IMG/VR virus record: IMGVR_UViG_3300009514_000007
Span: 51,953 to 115,952 of that record
Origin: a virus
Length of the DNA stretch: 64,000 bases
Strand: one strand, 5' to 3'
The translations under genes and the position numbers were made by a program. Of this stretch, positions 28,187-37,223 are shown piece after piece. The notes below the pieces were generated by a model, which was not told the DNA's origin, did no database searches, and worked only from the letters and a program-made list of their open reading frames with translations. The number at the start of each line of letters is the position of its first letter. The first letter of the stretch is position 1.

Positions 28187-31100
28187 ATGGCTGATCTTGG
28201 CAACGGCGTATCGCGCACCCTCTCCGCTCTCATGCGGCAGTTCCAGCTTGTCGTCTACCAACGCGGCAAGCCCCCGCTGGACTCGGAGCACAACCTGCTC
28301 CAACAGATCCAGAACGAGACGGCCGCCAATTGGGTGCGGAGTCAGATGCCCTCGGGCTTTTTCCTTGACCCGACTCGACCCCTGGACGATTTCGTAACCG
28401 ACTCGCTGAACGCCAATCAGTTTCGTTTCGGCCAACAGAAGCGGAACGACGCGGGAAATGTCGAGGAATTGGCCCCGATCATGTGGGCCAACGTCAACGG
28501 CTGGCTCGTCCCGGTTGTTGGCACGAACAACCCCGAGTCCAACGCCACTGACAACATCGTGACCCTCAATCCCCCGCCTGACTCGGACACGCGCGTCGAT
28601 TTCGTGTTCCTTGAGGTCTGGCGGGTCAATGTCGCTGCCAACGACTCGACCAAGAACAAGCCAAGCGCGGACAAGATCTGGAAATACGGCAACGTCGAAT
28701 TCGGCCAAGCGAACATTGACGACGACCTGACCGATCCGGCCATCGGCTACGAAACGACCGAGCGCGTCCAACTCCAGTACCGGATCCGCGTCGTCGGAGA
28801 GGGCTCAGGGGCCGGCGTCAGCCCGGCGCTCGACGTGTACCCCGATGGTCTGGACGACCCCAACGTGCGCGCTCAGGGGCCGCTGTCGGCTCCCTCGGCC
28901 CAAGCCTACGCCGTGTGGACGAACATGCGGGCAGACCTTGGGGATGCGAGCCTGTGGCGTGCAGGTGACGGCGATCCGGCCAACGATTTCGGGACCGTGG
29001 ATGGCTATGTGTACGCCATCCCCATGTGCGGCATCTTCCGCCGCAACAACCAGCCCTACGTGGCGGTGAACACAGCAGGCAACCCGAACCAGAACGGTGC
29101 CTTCAATCGCACCCCAAGTTCGGCGCTTCTGACCAATCCCCGTGACGGAGCCCGGTTGCTCAACCAAGCGGCGTTGGTTAGCGATATGCCCGCCGAGCAA
29201 TTCACCGTGCTCACCGAGGTTGAGGTAGACGGCCTGATCGGTTCGGGCTTTGACGACGCCGGGATCAGCTTCACCAACACATTCCTGGTGATCGATGACG
29301 AGGTAATTGCCATCGACTCGATCGACACCACCGTATCCCCGGCGCGCATCCGCATTCCAGCGAACGGCCGTGGTCAATGGGGTTCCGATCCGCTCGGACA
29401 CGCTGGACGTTCGGACCCCGCCGTCGCTGGCAGCGGCACGGCGATCACGTTTTTCAATACCCGGCCGGACGGCAAGTTTGCCGACGAGGTAGCCCTGGAC
29501 GACGTATTCGATATGCGTCGCGGGGTCAATTTCGGCGATTGGGACTACGAGCGCCTGCTCATGCACAACGCCGCCGCTCTGATGCGCAACCGTTTGCGCT
29601 CGACGTGGAAGCAGACGGGTGTGCCTTCGGGTGACACGGAAGGTGTTACGGTCCACGAGGTTGACTACCTGCTCCAAGACGGGGCGACCGCTGTACCCAA
29701 CGGCACCGAGGCGATGGATGGCCCTGATGGTATCCGTACCGTCTTTTCCGACGCCGCTACCCTGCAAGCCGATGTGACCTCGTTGCTCGACAACGAGGGC
29801 ACGATGAATTCGGGCTTCATCCAGACCTTCGATGATCTCGTGTTCTGGGACGCCGGGGCGGATTTCAAGCCCGGCGGCTTTATGAATAACCGGAACAACA
29901 CCGATCCGGGATTCAAAAACGGCACGACGATCTTCATGTACATCGGTGGTGACGACGGCAACGAGGGGGCACGCAAGACCTTCCGTAACGGAGCAACCCG
30001 AGCGGTTCGCTACGTCATGCCGCGCGAGCATTTTGTGAGCCGCCAAGACGACCCCGACACGGGCCGTCAGCATCCGGTCACATTGTCGTGGACGAGCAGT
30101 GACCAGCAGAACGCTGTCGCCACGGGGCCGGGTTCCGGGCTTCAAGCGCTCACCCCGGCTGGTCCCGGTGAGGCAGCCAGTGAGCACCCCGGCGCGATGT
30201 ACCCTCTGAGCTTCCTCAACTTTGAGAAGCCCTTTATCGTGCTCGGCGGCGTTATCGAGTCGTCGCTGAACCTCTCGGGTTTGGTCGCGGCCACGCTGCA
30301 CGACAACACCACGGACCCCGGCACCATCCCGCTTGGCGAAGGTGAGATCGAGCTTCCCGGCTTCGATTTCGATGCGGTGAACGACTGGTATACGCTCGAC
30401 ACCAATGGTGAGTACGAGCTTACGCCAACCGCCAACCTGAGCTTCCCGGTCCTTCGCGGGCAACGGACGCTCTACGATATGCTCACCGCTGGAGGGCGCG
30501 ACCGCACGGGGTCCTCGTCCGAGGTCTACCTGATCCTCTACGGGGACATCGACGCCGAAGAAAACAACGGCGCCTTCCAAGTGATCGGCGCCGGTACGGG
30601 CGGCATGACTCAGAAGATCGCGGGCGGGTCGAACCGTCTCCGAGTCCGTTTCCTGAGTCAGAACGTGACGACCTTCGACGTGACCTCTACCTCCGTCACG
30701 ATTTCTCTCCAAGTGCGTTCGCAACACTCCAACGCCGAGGATGGCGGCGGTCAAGCTACGGGTCCGTCCGCCATGACCATCACCCTCACGGATATTCAAG
30801 CCGAGGAAGGTGGCGGCGCGAACCCGTGGAACGAGGCGAACATCAATCCGGGCACGGTCGATGGTAAGACCTTGGAGCAGCCGTTCGACTACAAGTGCCT
30901 GGCGAACATGACGCTCCAGTACCACCCTGGCCGTGGTGCGATGGCCCGCGTTCCCGATCACATCGAGCGGGTGGCGATCCAGCAACCCAACGTCCAGATG
31001 CTTCGGCAGTCACGGGCGAATCTCGACACGGATTTCCCGGCGCTGACGGGCGCTCCTGGCTCGCCCCCGGAAGCGGAGTTCACGCCCACGCACATTCAAA

Positions 31101-33805
31101 CGTGGAACCGTTTGCCGAGCCTCGGCCAGCACGAGCCCGATGCCCCTAACTACGGTGGGAACGTGGTGCTGTTCTCCGAGATCGACCGCGAGAACGAGGC
31201 TTTCATCGACAGAGGGTCCAAGACCCTTCTCCTGCGTCCGTACCAGGATCTCAGCATGACCATGCGAGGGTTCACGACGGAAGCCTCGCCCTCTCTGCTC
31301 GGTCCTACGGGCTACCCTGCTGTGCCACTGATCCCGAACGGGTGGAACGGACCCAAGGACGACGCTCAGATCTTCACGACGACCTGGCTGATGGGCTACA
31401 CGGTGCCGCATGAGTGGATGCCTCGTTTTGGCCGTCAGGACATTCCCTACTACCAGGACAACGGACCCAACTACGGCACTGGCCGGTTCTTGGAGGGGAT
31501 CAATCACCTGTTCACGGACGGCACGGACCTGACCAACCCGGTTTTCAGCGTCATTGGCGGTGAGGACAACACCACGGGCGGGCAGCTTGTGACCCGTTTC
31601 TTGGCGCAGACGGGCACGACCTCCGGGTTCAAGTACGGGCAGTATGGAACTGTCACGGGTCCGACGACTCCGGCATATCAGGGCCGACTCCTGAGTGCCA
31701 TCGGTACGGGCACCCCCGAAGCCGAGGCCATCACGAATCGGGTCAACTCCATCGTATCCTCGGATTTTGGTGTGGGCCTCAACGGCATCCAGCTTCCGCC
31801 CTACCTCGGCATCGCCCGCTTGTTCGGCGTGTATGACCGTCGAGACTACGTGGCGAAGGGTGGAGTGTCGTTTGACACGGATCGCGTGACGCCGCTGGCG
31901 AACAACGCGGTCAACCTGCTCAGGCGAGACGCAGACAAGCAGACCCTTTTCATCCTCCAAGACGGAGCAAAGGATCTGACCGGCGAGGACGACGACCACA
32001 CCTACGTCATTCCCGAGAACGCGATCGACATCACCCGGTCCCCCAATTTCGTGGGCGGGGAGACGTTCTCTGACCTGGAGTACGTGGTCGAGTTCACCTG
32101 TTTCGGATTCGCACGCGGGTTCGTAAACAAGAACAACTTTGTTCTGGCTCGCCGTCACGATGGTCAAGGGAACAGCATTACCGATGGGGATAACCCCGAG
32201 CTTGAGAACATCCGCATGACCATCCCGCACGCGGCTCCTGACTCGTCACGAGCCTACGTCGCGTACAACCGCACGGTCTACCAGGGCGACCCCTACATGA
32301 GCCGTGCGGGCTCCGTGAGGACCAATAGCGACTACGAGCACCGCTACGGTCAGGTCGCTGTCTCCGACGCTTTCGCTGTGGGTGACGACATCCAGCAATT
32401 CGACGCGGACGGGGTGCAGATCCCTGAGCGTCCGAACGCGCGTGCGTTTGAGGTCATGGCCTCGCTCGATTTCTACACGACGATGGGAACTGGCAACATC
32501 GGCGGGCGCTTGTACGCGGGCACCGTGACCGACGTGGGCTACACCGAGGACAACGAGATCAGCGCGACCAGGATCCCGCCCGAGGTAGATACTCCGGCGA
32601 ACCGGGTCCTTGCGCGTGCCTTCACCGAGGGTCAAAAGGAGAACCAGAGTCGAGCCTCCATCAATCTGCGGATTGAGGGCACGGCCATGACATTCTTCCC
32701 TGCGGCAGACGCTACAAAGGTCACGATCAAGAAGCTCAACGGTGACCTTGTTTCGTTCACAGCCAACAACGGCGCCACGGTGGACGCGGATAAGTTCGAT
32801 GCGTCCTCGCCTGACGAGGTAGTGATTGCCAAGGAGCTTACGGACAAAATCAACGCCCGTACTGCTCTGGACGACACGCTGGTCGCGTTCAACGACATTG
32901 ACGATCAGGTGCTTCGGCTCGTTTCGCGGGTCGTCGGGGACGAGGGCAACGGCATCCGTGTCTCGATCAATGACATCACGAATCTAAAACTCCAGAAGCC
33001 GGTCACGGGCGAGGAAACTCTCGATGCCGTGTTCACCGACTGTTTCTTGGAGGGCGGGATCGATCTGGCAGTCAACGGCGGGAACGGCACGACCCAGATC
33101 GACCTGACCGGCATGACCGAGCGGTTCCCACTTGGCATCTTGTTTCAAGACTCCGATTTCATCGGGGAGAACCCGCTTGGAGACAGCGCTTCGGCGGTGC
33201 AGACGGTGCTTGGAGGTATCCGCCCGGTGCAGAATCTCTTGCCGCTCACTCGTAGCGGGGGTGAGGAATTCACCCGATTTGCGGGCGCCCCCGGCGAGTT
33301 GATCGGCATGGGGGATGGCGCGATTCTCCAGTACAGCGCGTTTGACGAGAACACGAACCCCGGAGGCAGTCGCCGGTTCCGTCTGTTCCGTGGCGGCGGC
33401 TCGGTGTTCGTACTCGGCGGCCGTAACCCCGGAGGCCCGATCGACTACGTGTCCGGTTCCCTGGAGCCGCCCCTCAACCCGGTCCTCAAGGGCGGCTTGC
33501 TCGCGTGCAAGGTGCTTTTGGTCCGTAACCTGACCGAGCGTGCTTTTTCCACGGACGATGTGACGACCGAGGGAGACGAGCTACAGATGGTGGTGATCAC
33601 CACGGGCATCCTTGGCAACGGTAGAACCCGCCGCGAAGGGGTCACACTTGACGGAATCATTGGCCCGACTGGATTCGGGGAAGGCGACGCGGCCTCTGAC
33701 CGCTACCGCCTCAATGGCAAGCCCATGTGGAAGGGTCGGGTCCGCGTGACCAATGACCCGGCCACCATCGCCCTCGCCCCATTCCCAGGACGAGACACGG
33801 AGTAG
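28187..33805 (+). CDS. Very large tail protein, paralogue of the 16181-19636 protein
   Basis: The product has 1872 aa, with GAGGA 7 nt upstream of the ATG. Residues about 1-480 are homologous to the 1151-aa protein at 16181 (VVYQRGKPPLDSEHN, VDFVFLEVW, GTVDGYVYAIPMCGIFRRN, MRRGVNFGDWDYERLL). The middle 900 residues are unique and beta-rich. Residues about 1512-1625 form a module (VTIKKLNGDLVSFTANNG to CFLEGGID) of the same general type as the insert in the paralogue. No signal peptide or enzymatic motif. Likely a large virion appendage or baseplate-bound protein. Confidence 0.55.
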   Translation: MADLGNGVSRTLSALMRQFQLVVYQRGKPPLDSEHNLLQQIQNETAANWVRSQMPSGFFLDPTRPLDDFVTDSLNANQFRFGQQKRNDAGNVEELAPIMWANVNGWLVPVVGTNNPESNATDNIVTLNPPPDSDTRVDFVFLEVWRVNVAANDSTKNKPSADKIWKYGNVEFGQANIDDDLTDPAIGYETTERVQLQYRIRVVGEGSGAGVSPALDVYPDGLDDPNVRAQGPLSAPSAQAYAVWTNMRADLGDASLWRAGDGDPANDFGTVDGYVYAIPMCGIFRRNNQPYVAVNTAGNPNQNGAFNRTPSSALLTNPRDGARLLNQAALVSDMPAEQFTVLTEVEVDGLIGSGFDDAGISFTNTFLVIDDEVIAIDSIDTTVSPARIRIPANGRGQWGSDPLGHAGRSDPAVAGSGTAITFFNTRPDGKFADEVALDDVFDMRRGVNFGDWDYERLLMHNAAALMRNRLRSTWKQTGVPSGDTEGVTVHEVDYLLQDGATAVPNGTEAMDGPDGIRTVFSDAATLQADVTSLLDNEGTMNSGFIQTFDDLVFWDAGADFKPGGFMNNRNNTDPGFKNGTTIFMYIGGDDGNEGARKTFRNGATRAVRYVMPREHFVSRQDDPDTGRQHPVTLSWTSSDQQNAVATGPGSGLQALTPAGPGEAASEHPGAMYPLSFLNFEKPFIVLGGVIESSLNLSGLVAATLHDNTTDPGTIPLGEGEIELPGFDFDAVNDWYTLDTNGEYELTPTANLSFPVLRGQRTLYDMLTAGGRDRTGSSSEVYLILYGDIDAEENNGAFQVIGAGTGGMTQKIAGGSNRLRVRFLSQNVTTFDVTSTSVTISLQVRSQHSNAEDGGGQATGPSAMTITLTDIQAEEGGGANPWNEANINPGTVDGKTLEQPFDYKCLANMTLQYHPGRGAMARVPDHIERVAIQQPNVQMLRQSRANLDTDFPALTGAPGSPPEAEFTPTHIQTWNRLPSLGQHEPDAPNYGGNVVLFSEIDRENEAFIDRGSKTLLLRPYQDLSMTMRGFTTEASPSLLGPTGYPAVPLIPNGWNGPKDDAQIFTTTWLMGYTVPHEWMPRFGRQDIPYYQDNGPNYGTGRFLEGINHLFTDGTDLTNPVFSVIGGEDNTTGGQLVTRFLAQTGTTSGFKYGQYGTVTGPTTPAYQGRLLSAIGTGTPEAEAITNRVNSIVSSDFGVGLNGIQLPPYLGIARLFGVYDRRDYVAKGGVSFDTDRVTPLANNAVNLLRRDADKQTLFILQDGAKDLTGEDDDHTYVIPENAIDITRSPNFVGGETFSDLEYVVEFTCFGFARGFVNKNNFVLARRHDGQGNSITDGDNPELENIRMTIPHAAPDSSRAYVAYNRTVYQGDPYMSRAGSVRTNSDYEHRYGQVAVSDAFAVGDDIQQFDADGVQIPERPNARAFEVMASLDFYTTMGTGNIGGRLYAGTVTDVGYTEDNEISATRIPPEVDTPANRVLARAFTEGQKENQSRASINLRIEGTAMTFFPAADATKVTIKKLNGDLVSFTANNGATVDADKFDASSPDEVVIAKELTDKINARTALDDTLVAFNDIDDQVLRLVSRVVGDEGNGIRVSINDITNLKLQKPVTGEETLDAVFTDCFLEGGIDLAVNGGNGTTQIDLTGMTERFPLGILFQDSDFIGENPLGDSASAVQTVLGGIRPVQNLLPLTRSGGEEFTRFAGAPGELIGMGDGAILQYSAFDENTNPGGSRRFRLFRGGGSVFVLGGRNPGGPIDYVSGSLEPPLNPVLKGGLLACKVLLVRNLTERAFSTDDVTTEGDELQMVVITTGILGNGRTRREGVTLDGIIGPTGFGEGDAASDRYRLNGKPMWKGRVRVTNDPATIALAPFPGRDTE

Positions 33806-33808
33806 ACC

Positions 33809-34210
33809 ATGGCTAACCCTTCCGCAACCCGAGTCGCGTCTCGCCACATCGAGGCGTACCGGAATCGACACGACAAGATCATTGACGACTGGTTTGACGA
33901 CCAGCTTGACCCTCGCACGAAACGGCTCATTCAACAGGCCAACCATGACCTCTATGAAGGTCCGCACTCGTCACCGGGATACCCTGGCTTTGAGCGGGCG
34001 ACTCGCATGATCGGGCAGGCCCTTGATCGGTTCCGCACCGATCTGTGGCTCGACCAGCAAAGCGATATGGTTCAAGACTCGGAGCCGGAAGGGTGGGAGG
34101 ACGAGGAAACGGGGGAGTGGATCGAGCCAGACTGGCATGACTGGATCCACTACGACTGGTCGGATGTGAAACGCATCGGGCTCGGAGCTTTGGCTGAGTA
34201 CGTGAACTGA
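33809..34210 (+). CDS. Small hypothetical protein, acidic C-terminus
   Basis: The product has 133 aa. The N-terminus ATRVASRHIEAYRNRH is basic and helical; the C-terminus is Trp/Asp/Glu-rich (GEWIEPDWHDWIHYDW). The next gene overlaps at TGATG, so these small genes are probably coupled. A short V-A-x-R motif near the N-terminus recurs in the 34575 protein. No family or function recognised. Confidence 0.55.
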   Translation: MANPSATRVASRHIEAYRNRHDKIIDDWFDDQLDPRTKRLIQQANHDLYEGPHSSPGYPGFERATRMIGQALDRFRTDLWLDQQSDMVQDSEPEGWEDEETGEWIEPDWHDWIHYDWSDVKRIGLGALAEYVN

Positions 34211-34578
34211 TGTCCCCGCTCGATCTCAAGAGGCTTGCCATTCGGATCGAGCGGTTGCAGCGAATGAGCCGGCACGGCTGGTCGCCCGCTGATGACCTGG
34301 AGTTCAAGAACAAGCTCCCTGGTGGTCGAGACTCGCGCCGTGCGTTGCCCGACCCCAAAGACCTGCGGGAGTGGGCCAAGACGATCGGCAAGGATCTCCA
34401 GCTACAGCGGAACATCCGGCCCAAGTGGCGGCAGTGGATCACGACGACGCTGAACCTGGAGAGCGCGGCGTCGAGCAACGACCCACGCAACCCGAAGCGA
34501 ATCATGCGTGACCTGTCTCGCGGGCGGTTCCCGCGACGGGCTGCCGTGGCGCGACGGTATTTGGCGCGTCAAAAATGA
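34210..34578 (+). CDS. Small basic hypothetical protein
   Basis: The product has 122 aa and a high Arg/Lys content, especially the last 30 residues (KRIMRDLSRGRFPRRAAVAR), compatible with nucleic-acid or virion-core binding. It overlaps both neighbours by 1-4 nt, giving a tightly coupled run 33809-35255. No family recognised. Confidence 0.5.
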   Translation: MSPLDLKRLAIRIERLQRMSRHGWSPADDLEFKNKLPGGRDSRRALPDPKDLREWAKTIGKDLQLQRNIRPKWRQWITTTLNLESAASSNDPRNPKRIMRDLSRGRFPRRAAVARRYLARQK

Positions 34579-35255
34579 CGCCCGACCCTTCCAAGGTCGC
34601 GGCTCGTTGGGCATCGCAGGACGAGCCGATCCCCGACGAGTATGCCGGGGACCTGGAGTTGGTTGAGCAGTGGCAGGGCGGCACTCAATTCCATGTGCGC
34701 TGGCTGTCTGACGAGGTGAAAGACCTTTTGCGATCCGGGGATGTCCCCATGGACCTGATTGTGGCGCTCCGTCGTCACTACGGGTTCACTGAGGACGCTC
34801 GGGAGAGCGCCGGACACAAGGCGTTGACGGCGAGACACCTGCGACTGCTCTACGCGCTCCGTGACAAGCATCCGTACTTTTTCAAGCCTCCGAGACAACG
34901 GGCCTACTACCGGGGGGTGGGCCTGCGCCGCGCGTCGGTCGAGAAGCTGATCGGCCCCATCGAACCTGCGCGGGGCAAGACCTCTAAGGTTCCCGTGGAC
35001 CTGACGTTCCCTCTCCGGTGGAACAAGCACTGGACCACGAATCTGCGGCTGGCTCGCTCGTGGGCCTCGGGGTTGGGAGGGCGAATCCCTCTCGTGCTGC
35101 ACACGAATGCAACTGATCTGTTCGTACTCAACGTCCGGGGGATGCACGACCTGATCGGTTTCGATCGGGGCCGGTGGTCTGAGCAAGAGGTTGTGCCGGT
35201 GAAAAGCATCCCCGTGTCGCTGATCGAATTACAGGGTTGGAAGCTGGCCGGGTAG
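34575..35255 (+). CDS. Putative ADP-ribosyltransferase-like protein
   Basis: The product has 226 aa. The second half shows the order expected of R-S-E type mono-ADP-ribosyltransferases: an Arg in YYRGVGL (R113), a Thr-rich element before an A-x-x-W helix (HWTTNLRLARSWA, T154-T155), and an E-x-E pair in WSEQEVVPV (E203, E205). Phage ADP-ribosyltransferases such as T4 Alt and ModA modify host proteins. The STS motif is not canonical (TTN) and the protein is small, so this is a motif-level call. The N-terminus DPSKVAARWA resembles that of the 33809 protein. It overlaps the preceding gene by ATGA. Confidence 0.4.
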   Translation: MTPDPSKVAARWASQDEPIPDEYAGDLELVEQWQGGTQFHVRWLSDEVKDLLRSGDVPMDLIVALRRHYGFTEDARESAGHKALTARHLRLLYALRDKHPYFFKPPRQRAYYRGVGLRRASVEKLIGPIEPARGKTSKVPVDLTFPLRWNKHWTTNLRLARSWASGLGGRIPLVLHTNATDLFVLNVRGMHDLIGFDRGRWSEQEVVPVKSIPVSLIELQGWKLAG

Positions 35256-35264
35256 CATAGGGCG

Positions 35265-35657
35265 ATGCACCACCTGTCTCAACAACACATTGATATGAAG
35301 GTGCGCCGTCCTCACCTGGCGCGGTTCAAGAAGCAGTTGATCGAATCTCTCCGCGACCCCGGATTGTCCGCTGAGCAGGTTCAGATGATCCGCTCGCGCC
35401 TGGAGCGCCTGGGAAAACCCAAGGAATATCGGGAGGGTACGACCCCTCCAGGGGGCCTCAATCCTGGTCCTATACCGAAGCGCCCTAGTAAAGAGATCGC
35501 TGTCGAGATCGGAACCTTCACCAACGACTACCTATTTGGATTACCTCACTCCACGCTTGCTCGTTACTGCAAGCAAGAGGGCTTGGAGGTCAGGATGACC
35601 GACCCCAAGGCGACGCTCGTAGCAGCCATTCTCAACTCAAAGGGAAACAACCAATGA
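35265..35657 (+). CDS. Small protein with SAP-like C-terminal helix pair
   Basis: The product has 130 aa. The N-terminal half is basic and helical (RFKKQLIESLRDPG). Residues about 90-128 (LPHSTLARYCKQEGLEVRMT, then KATLVAAIL) follow the L-x-x-L, G-L-x-V, K-x-x-L-V-x-x-I-L pattern of SAP/HeH-type helix-extended-loop-helix domains, which often bind DNA. The assignment is by pattern only. It overlaps the next gene at ATGA. Confidence 0.45.
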   Translation: MHHLSQQHIDMKVRRPHLARFKKQLIESLRDPGLSAEQVQMIRSRLERLGKPKEYREGTTPPGGLNPGPIPKRPSKEIAVEIGTFTNDYLFGLPHSTLARYCKQEGLEVRMTDPKATLVAAILNSKGNNQ

Positions 35658-36241
35658 TCAACCGACTCACGGTCCTTTTCGCTTTTCTCGTGGCGTTCGT
35701 TTTCACCGCTCCGCTGGCCCTCGCAGGTCCGCCGGAGGGTGACACGGCCGTTGAAACCAAGGCCGACGTAAAGGCCGATGCACCCGACGCCAAGGCAGAC
35801 GAAAAAGCCGACGCGACAGAGGATGCCAAGGCAGACGAAAAAGCCGAGGCCAAGACAGATGACACCGATGGAACTGGAGGGACCGATGGGACCGATGGGA
35901 CCGATGGCACGGATGGCACGGACGAGGCCGACGAAAAGCTCGGCGAGCATGTGGATGCTGCGATTGAGGCGGCTCGCTCCGGCGAGTGGGCTCTGATGGT
36001 GTCCGCTCTGATCATGCTGCTGCTCGGTGTCGGCCGGAAATTCAAGGTGCTCGACAAGGTGCCCTCCAAGACGTTGCCTTGGGTGGCCGTCATCTTGGGT
36101 GTCGCCGTCGCCGTCGCTGACGCCCTCGCCACAGGCGGAGAGCTTTCGCTGGAGCGGGTGCTGCAAGGTGTCATGGCTGGCGCGGCAGCATCCGGTCTGT
36201 GGGGGATGATCGGCAAGCACGTTCTTGGCAGCAAAAAGTAG
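35654..36241 (+). CDS. Signal-peptide membrane protein, holin-like
   Basis: The product has 195 aa. Residues 1-25 form a signal peptide or membrane anchor (LTVLFAFLVAFVFTAPLALA). Residues about 28-95 are a low-complexity spacer of K-A-D/E-A-D units followed by five G-T-D units. Two or three hydrophobic helices follow (ALMVSALIMLLLGVG; LPWVAVILGVAVAVADALA; VLQGVMAGAAASGLWGMIG). The GAAASGLWGMIGK ending resembles C-termini of phage holins. An internal perfect 23-bp direct repeat and 9-bp tandem repeats make the spacer prone to length change. The gene is followed at once by a strong terminator, so it ends a transcription unit. A holin or other lysis role is inference. Confidence 0.5.
   Translation: MINRLTVLFAFLVAFVFTAPLALAGPPEGDTAVETKADVKADAPDAKADEKADATEDAKADEKAEAKTDDTDGTGGTDGTDGTDGTDGTDEADEKLGEHVDAAIEAARSGEWALMVSALIMLLLGVGRKFKVLDKVPSKTLPWVAVILGVAVAVADALATGGELSLERVLQGVMAGAAASGLWGMIGKHVLGSKK
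35789..35847 (+). repeat. 23-bp direct repeat pair
   Basis: A perfect 23-bp copy at 35789-35811 recurs at 35825-35847, encoding A-K-A-D-E-K-A-D/E twice within the hydrophilic spacer of the membrane protein. Confidence 0.85.
35881..35925 (+). repeat. Five tandem 9-bp repeats
   Basis: Three copies of GACCGATGG followed by two close variants (CACGGATGG, CACGGACGA) encode the G-T-D repeat. This is a slippage-prone microsatellite inside the membrane protein gene. Confidence 0.85.
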
Positions 36242-36264
36242 CTGCCCGCCCAACTTGCCCATTC

Positions 36265-36300
36265 AAGGGCCGCTCGGGAAACCGGGCGGCCCTTGCTTTT
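36265..36300 (+). terminator. Rho-independent terminator
   Basis: A 13-bp stem (36265-36277 with 36282-36294, one G-T wobble) closes a GAAA tetraloop and is followed by GCTTTT and then GGTTTC. It lies 24 nt after the holin-like gene and is the clearest terminator in the window, marking the end of the structural/lysis unit. Confidence 0.9.
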
Positions 36301-36351
36301 GGTTTCGGATCGTAGGCGCGTGTCGTTAAGGGGGTGGAGGAATTACGCCCT

Positions 36352-36588
36352 ATGTCACGCGAACAAGATCGATGCTGGTGGTGTGACGAGCCCGCATCGA
36401 GCCGCAAGGCCCTGATCCTGGCTCCTGTTTCCGAGGCGCACTACCATGCCGCTTGCAAGAAGATCGCCGATCGTCAGCGTGCCCGAGGGGGCGTGAAGGT
36501 GGTCAAGCTCAAGAAGGCGCCTCCGCGCGTAGGTACGCGGGCGTTCAAGCGCGCCGTGAAGGCTGCCGAGGCCCGCAAGGCCGCGTAA
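36352..36588 (+). CDS. Small CxxC protein
   Basis: The product has 78 aa from the ATG at 36352, preferred over an in-frame GTG at 36334 because TGGAGGA (36335-36341) stands 10 nt before the ATG. C-WW-C near residue 10 and H-x-x-x-C near residue 36 could bind zinc (CWWC, then HYHAAC). The C-terminal half is basic (Lys/Arg/Ala). First gene after the terminator. Possibly a small nucleic-acid-binding protein; no family recognised. Confidence 0.55.
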   Translation: MSREQDRCWWCDEPASSRKALILAPVSEAHYHAACKKIADRQRARGGVKVVKLKKAPPRVGTRAFKRAVKAAEARKAA

Positions 36589-36623
36589 TCGCTCAGATCA
36601 ACGCCCATTTGGCGTAAGCAGCT

Positions 36624-37220
36624 ATGGTGAAGGACTACGTGACAAGCCTGGCTGAGATCCGTGCCGAGCAACGGAAGGGCCATGTGTGGACCGCGTACCT
36701 GGAAAAGCGCACTGGCGGGCTTGTTACGTCGTATGCGCGATACGTGTGGAACCCGCACCACTCCCGCTCCTTGGTTCAGGTGACCGTGGGCGCATTTTCA
36801 GAGGGCAAAAATCGTAAGAAATCCAGTGTTCAAGCGGCGGAAACGTCGTCGTTGCCCGTTTCGGCGGCAATTTCGTCCCTGGAAAGCAAGCTCGGGCACG
36901 GGTACGCTTTCACGGAACCAAAGGGGTCGATTGTTGTCTCCAATGTTCGCTCGTTCACCGAGCGCCGGGAAGCCATCGAGCAACCATCTCGTTCGGTGCC
37001 CCCCGATTTCGTGGACCCCTATGACCGCATCCTCCGCATCGACCTTGATCTCGACTCGGGTCAATGGAGTGCTTTCGACAGCCTCGACCTGCGGGAAGCG
37101 AATTTCATCCTGTCACTCGACAGCCACGGGGCGGCGGACCTGTACGCGGAGCGCCCGCGCCGTCGTCTCAAAAAGAAAGGCCGGGTCGTTCGCTACGAAT
37201 TGAGCCCGCCGGAGAGTTAG
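36624..37220 (+). CDS. Hypothetical protein
   Basis: The product has 198 aa. No SD precedes the ATG; instead TGGCGTAAGCA lies immediately upstream, the same element found before the 50211 and 50854 genes. The protein has an N-terminal beta part (VWTAYLEKRTGGLVTSYARY), a Ser-rich helix near residue 75 and a basic C-terminus (RPRRRLKKKGRVVRYE). Function unknown. Confidence 0.55.
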   Translation: MVKDYVTSLAEIRAEQRKGHVWTAYLEKRTGGLVTSYARYVWNPHHSRSLVQVTVGAFSEGKNRKKSSVQAAETSSLPVSAAISSLESKLGHGYAFTEPKGSIVVSNVRSFTERREAIEQPSRSVPPDFVDPYDRILRIDLDLDSGQWSAFDSLDLREANFILSLDSHGAADLYAERPRRRLKKKGRVVRYELSPPES

Positions 37221-37223
37221 ACC

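Noticed and set aside
28805-32230. Two long minus-strand ORFs under the 1872-aa tail gene
   Set aside because: Shadow frames of a strongly GC3-biased gene; no start signals or recognisable domains.
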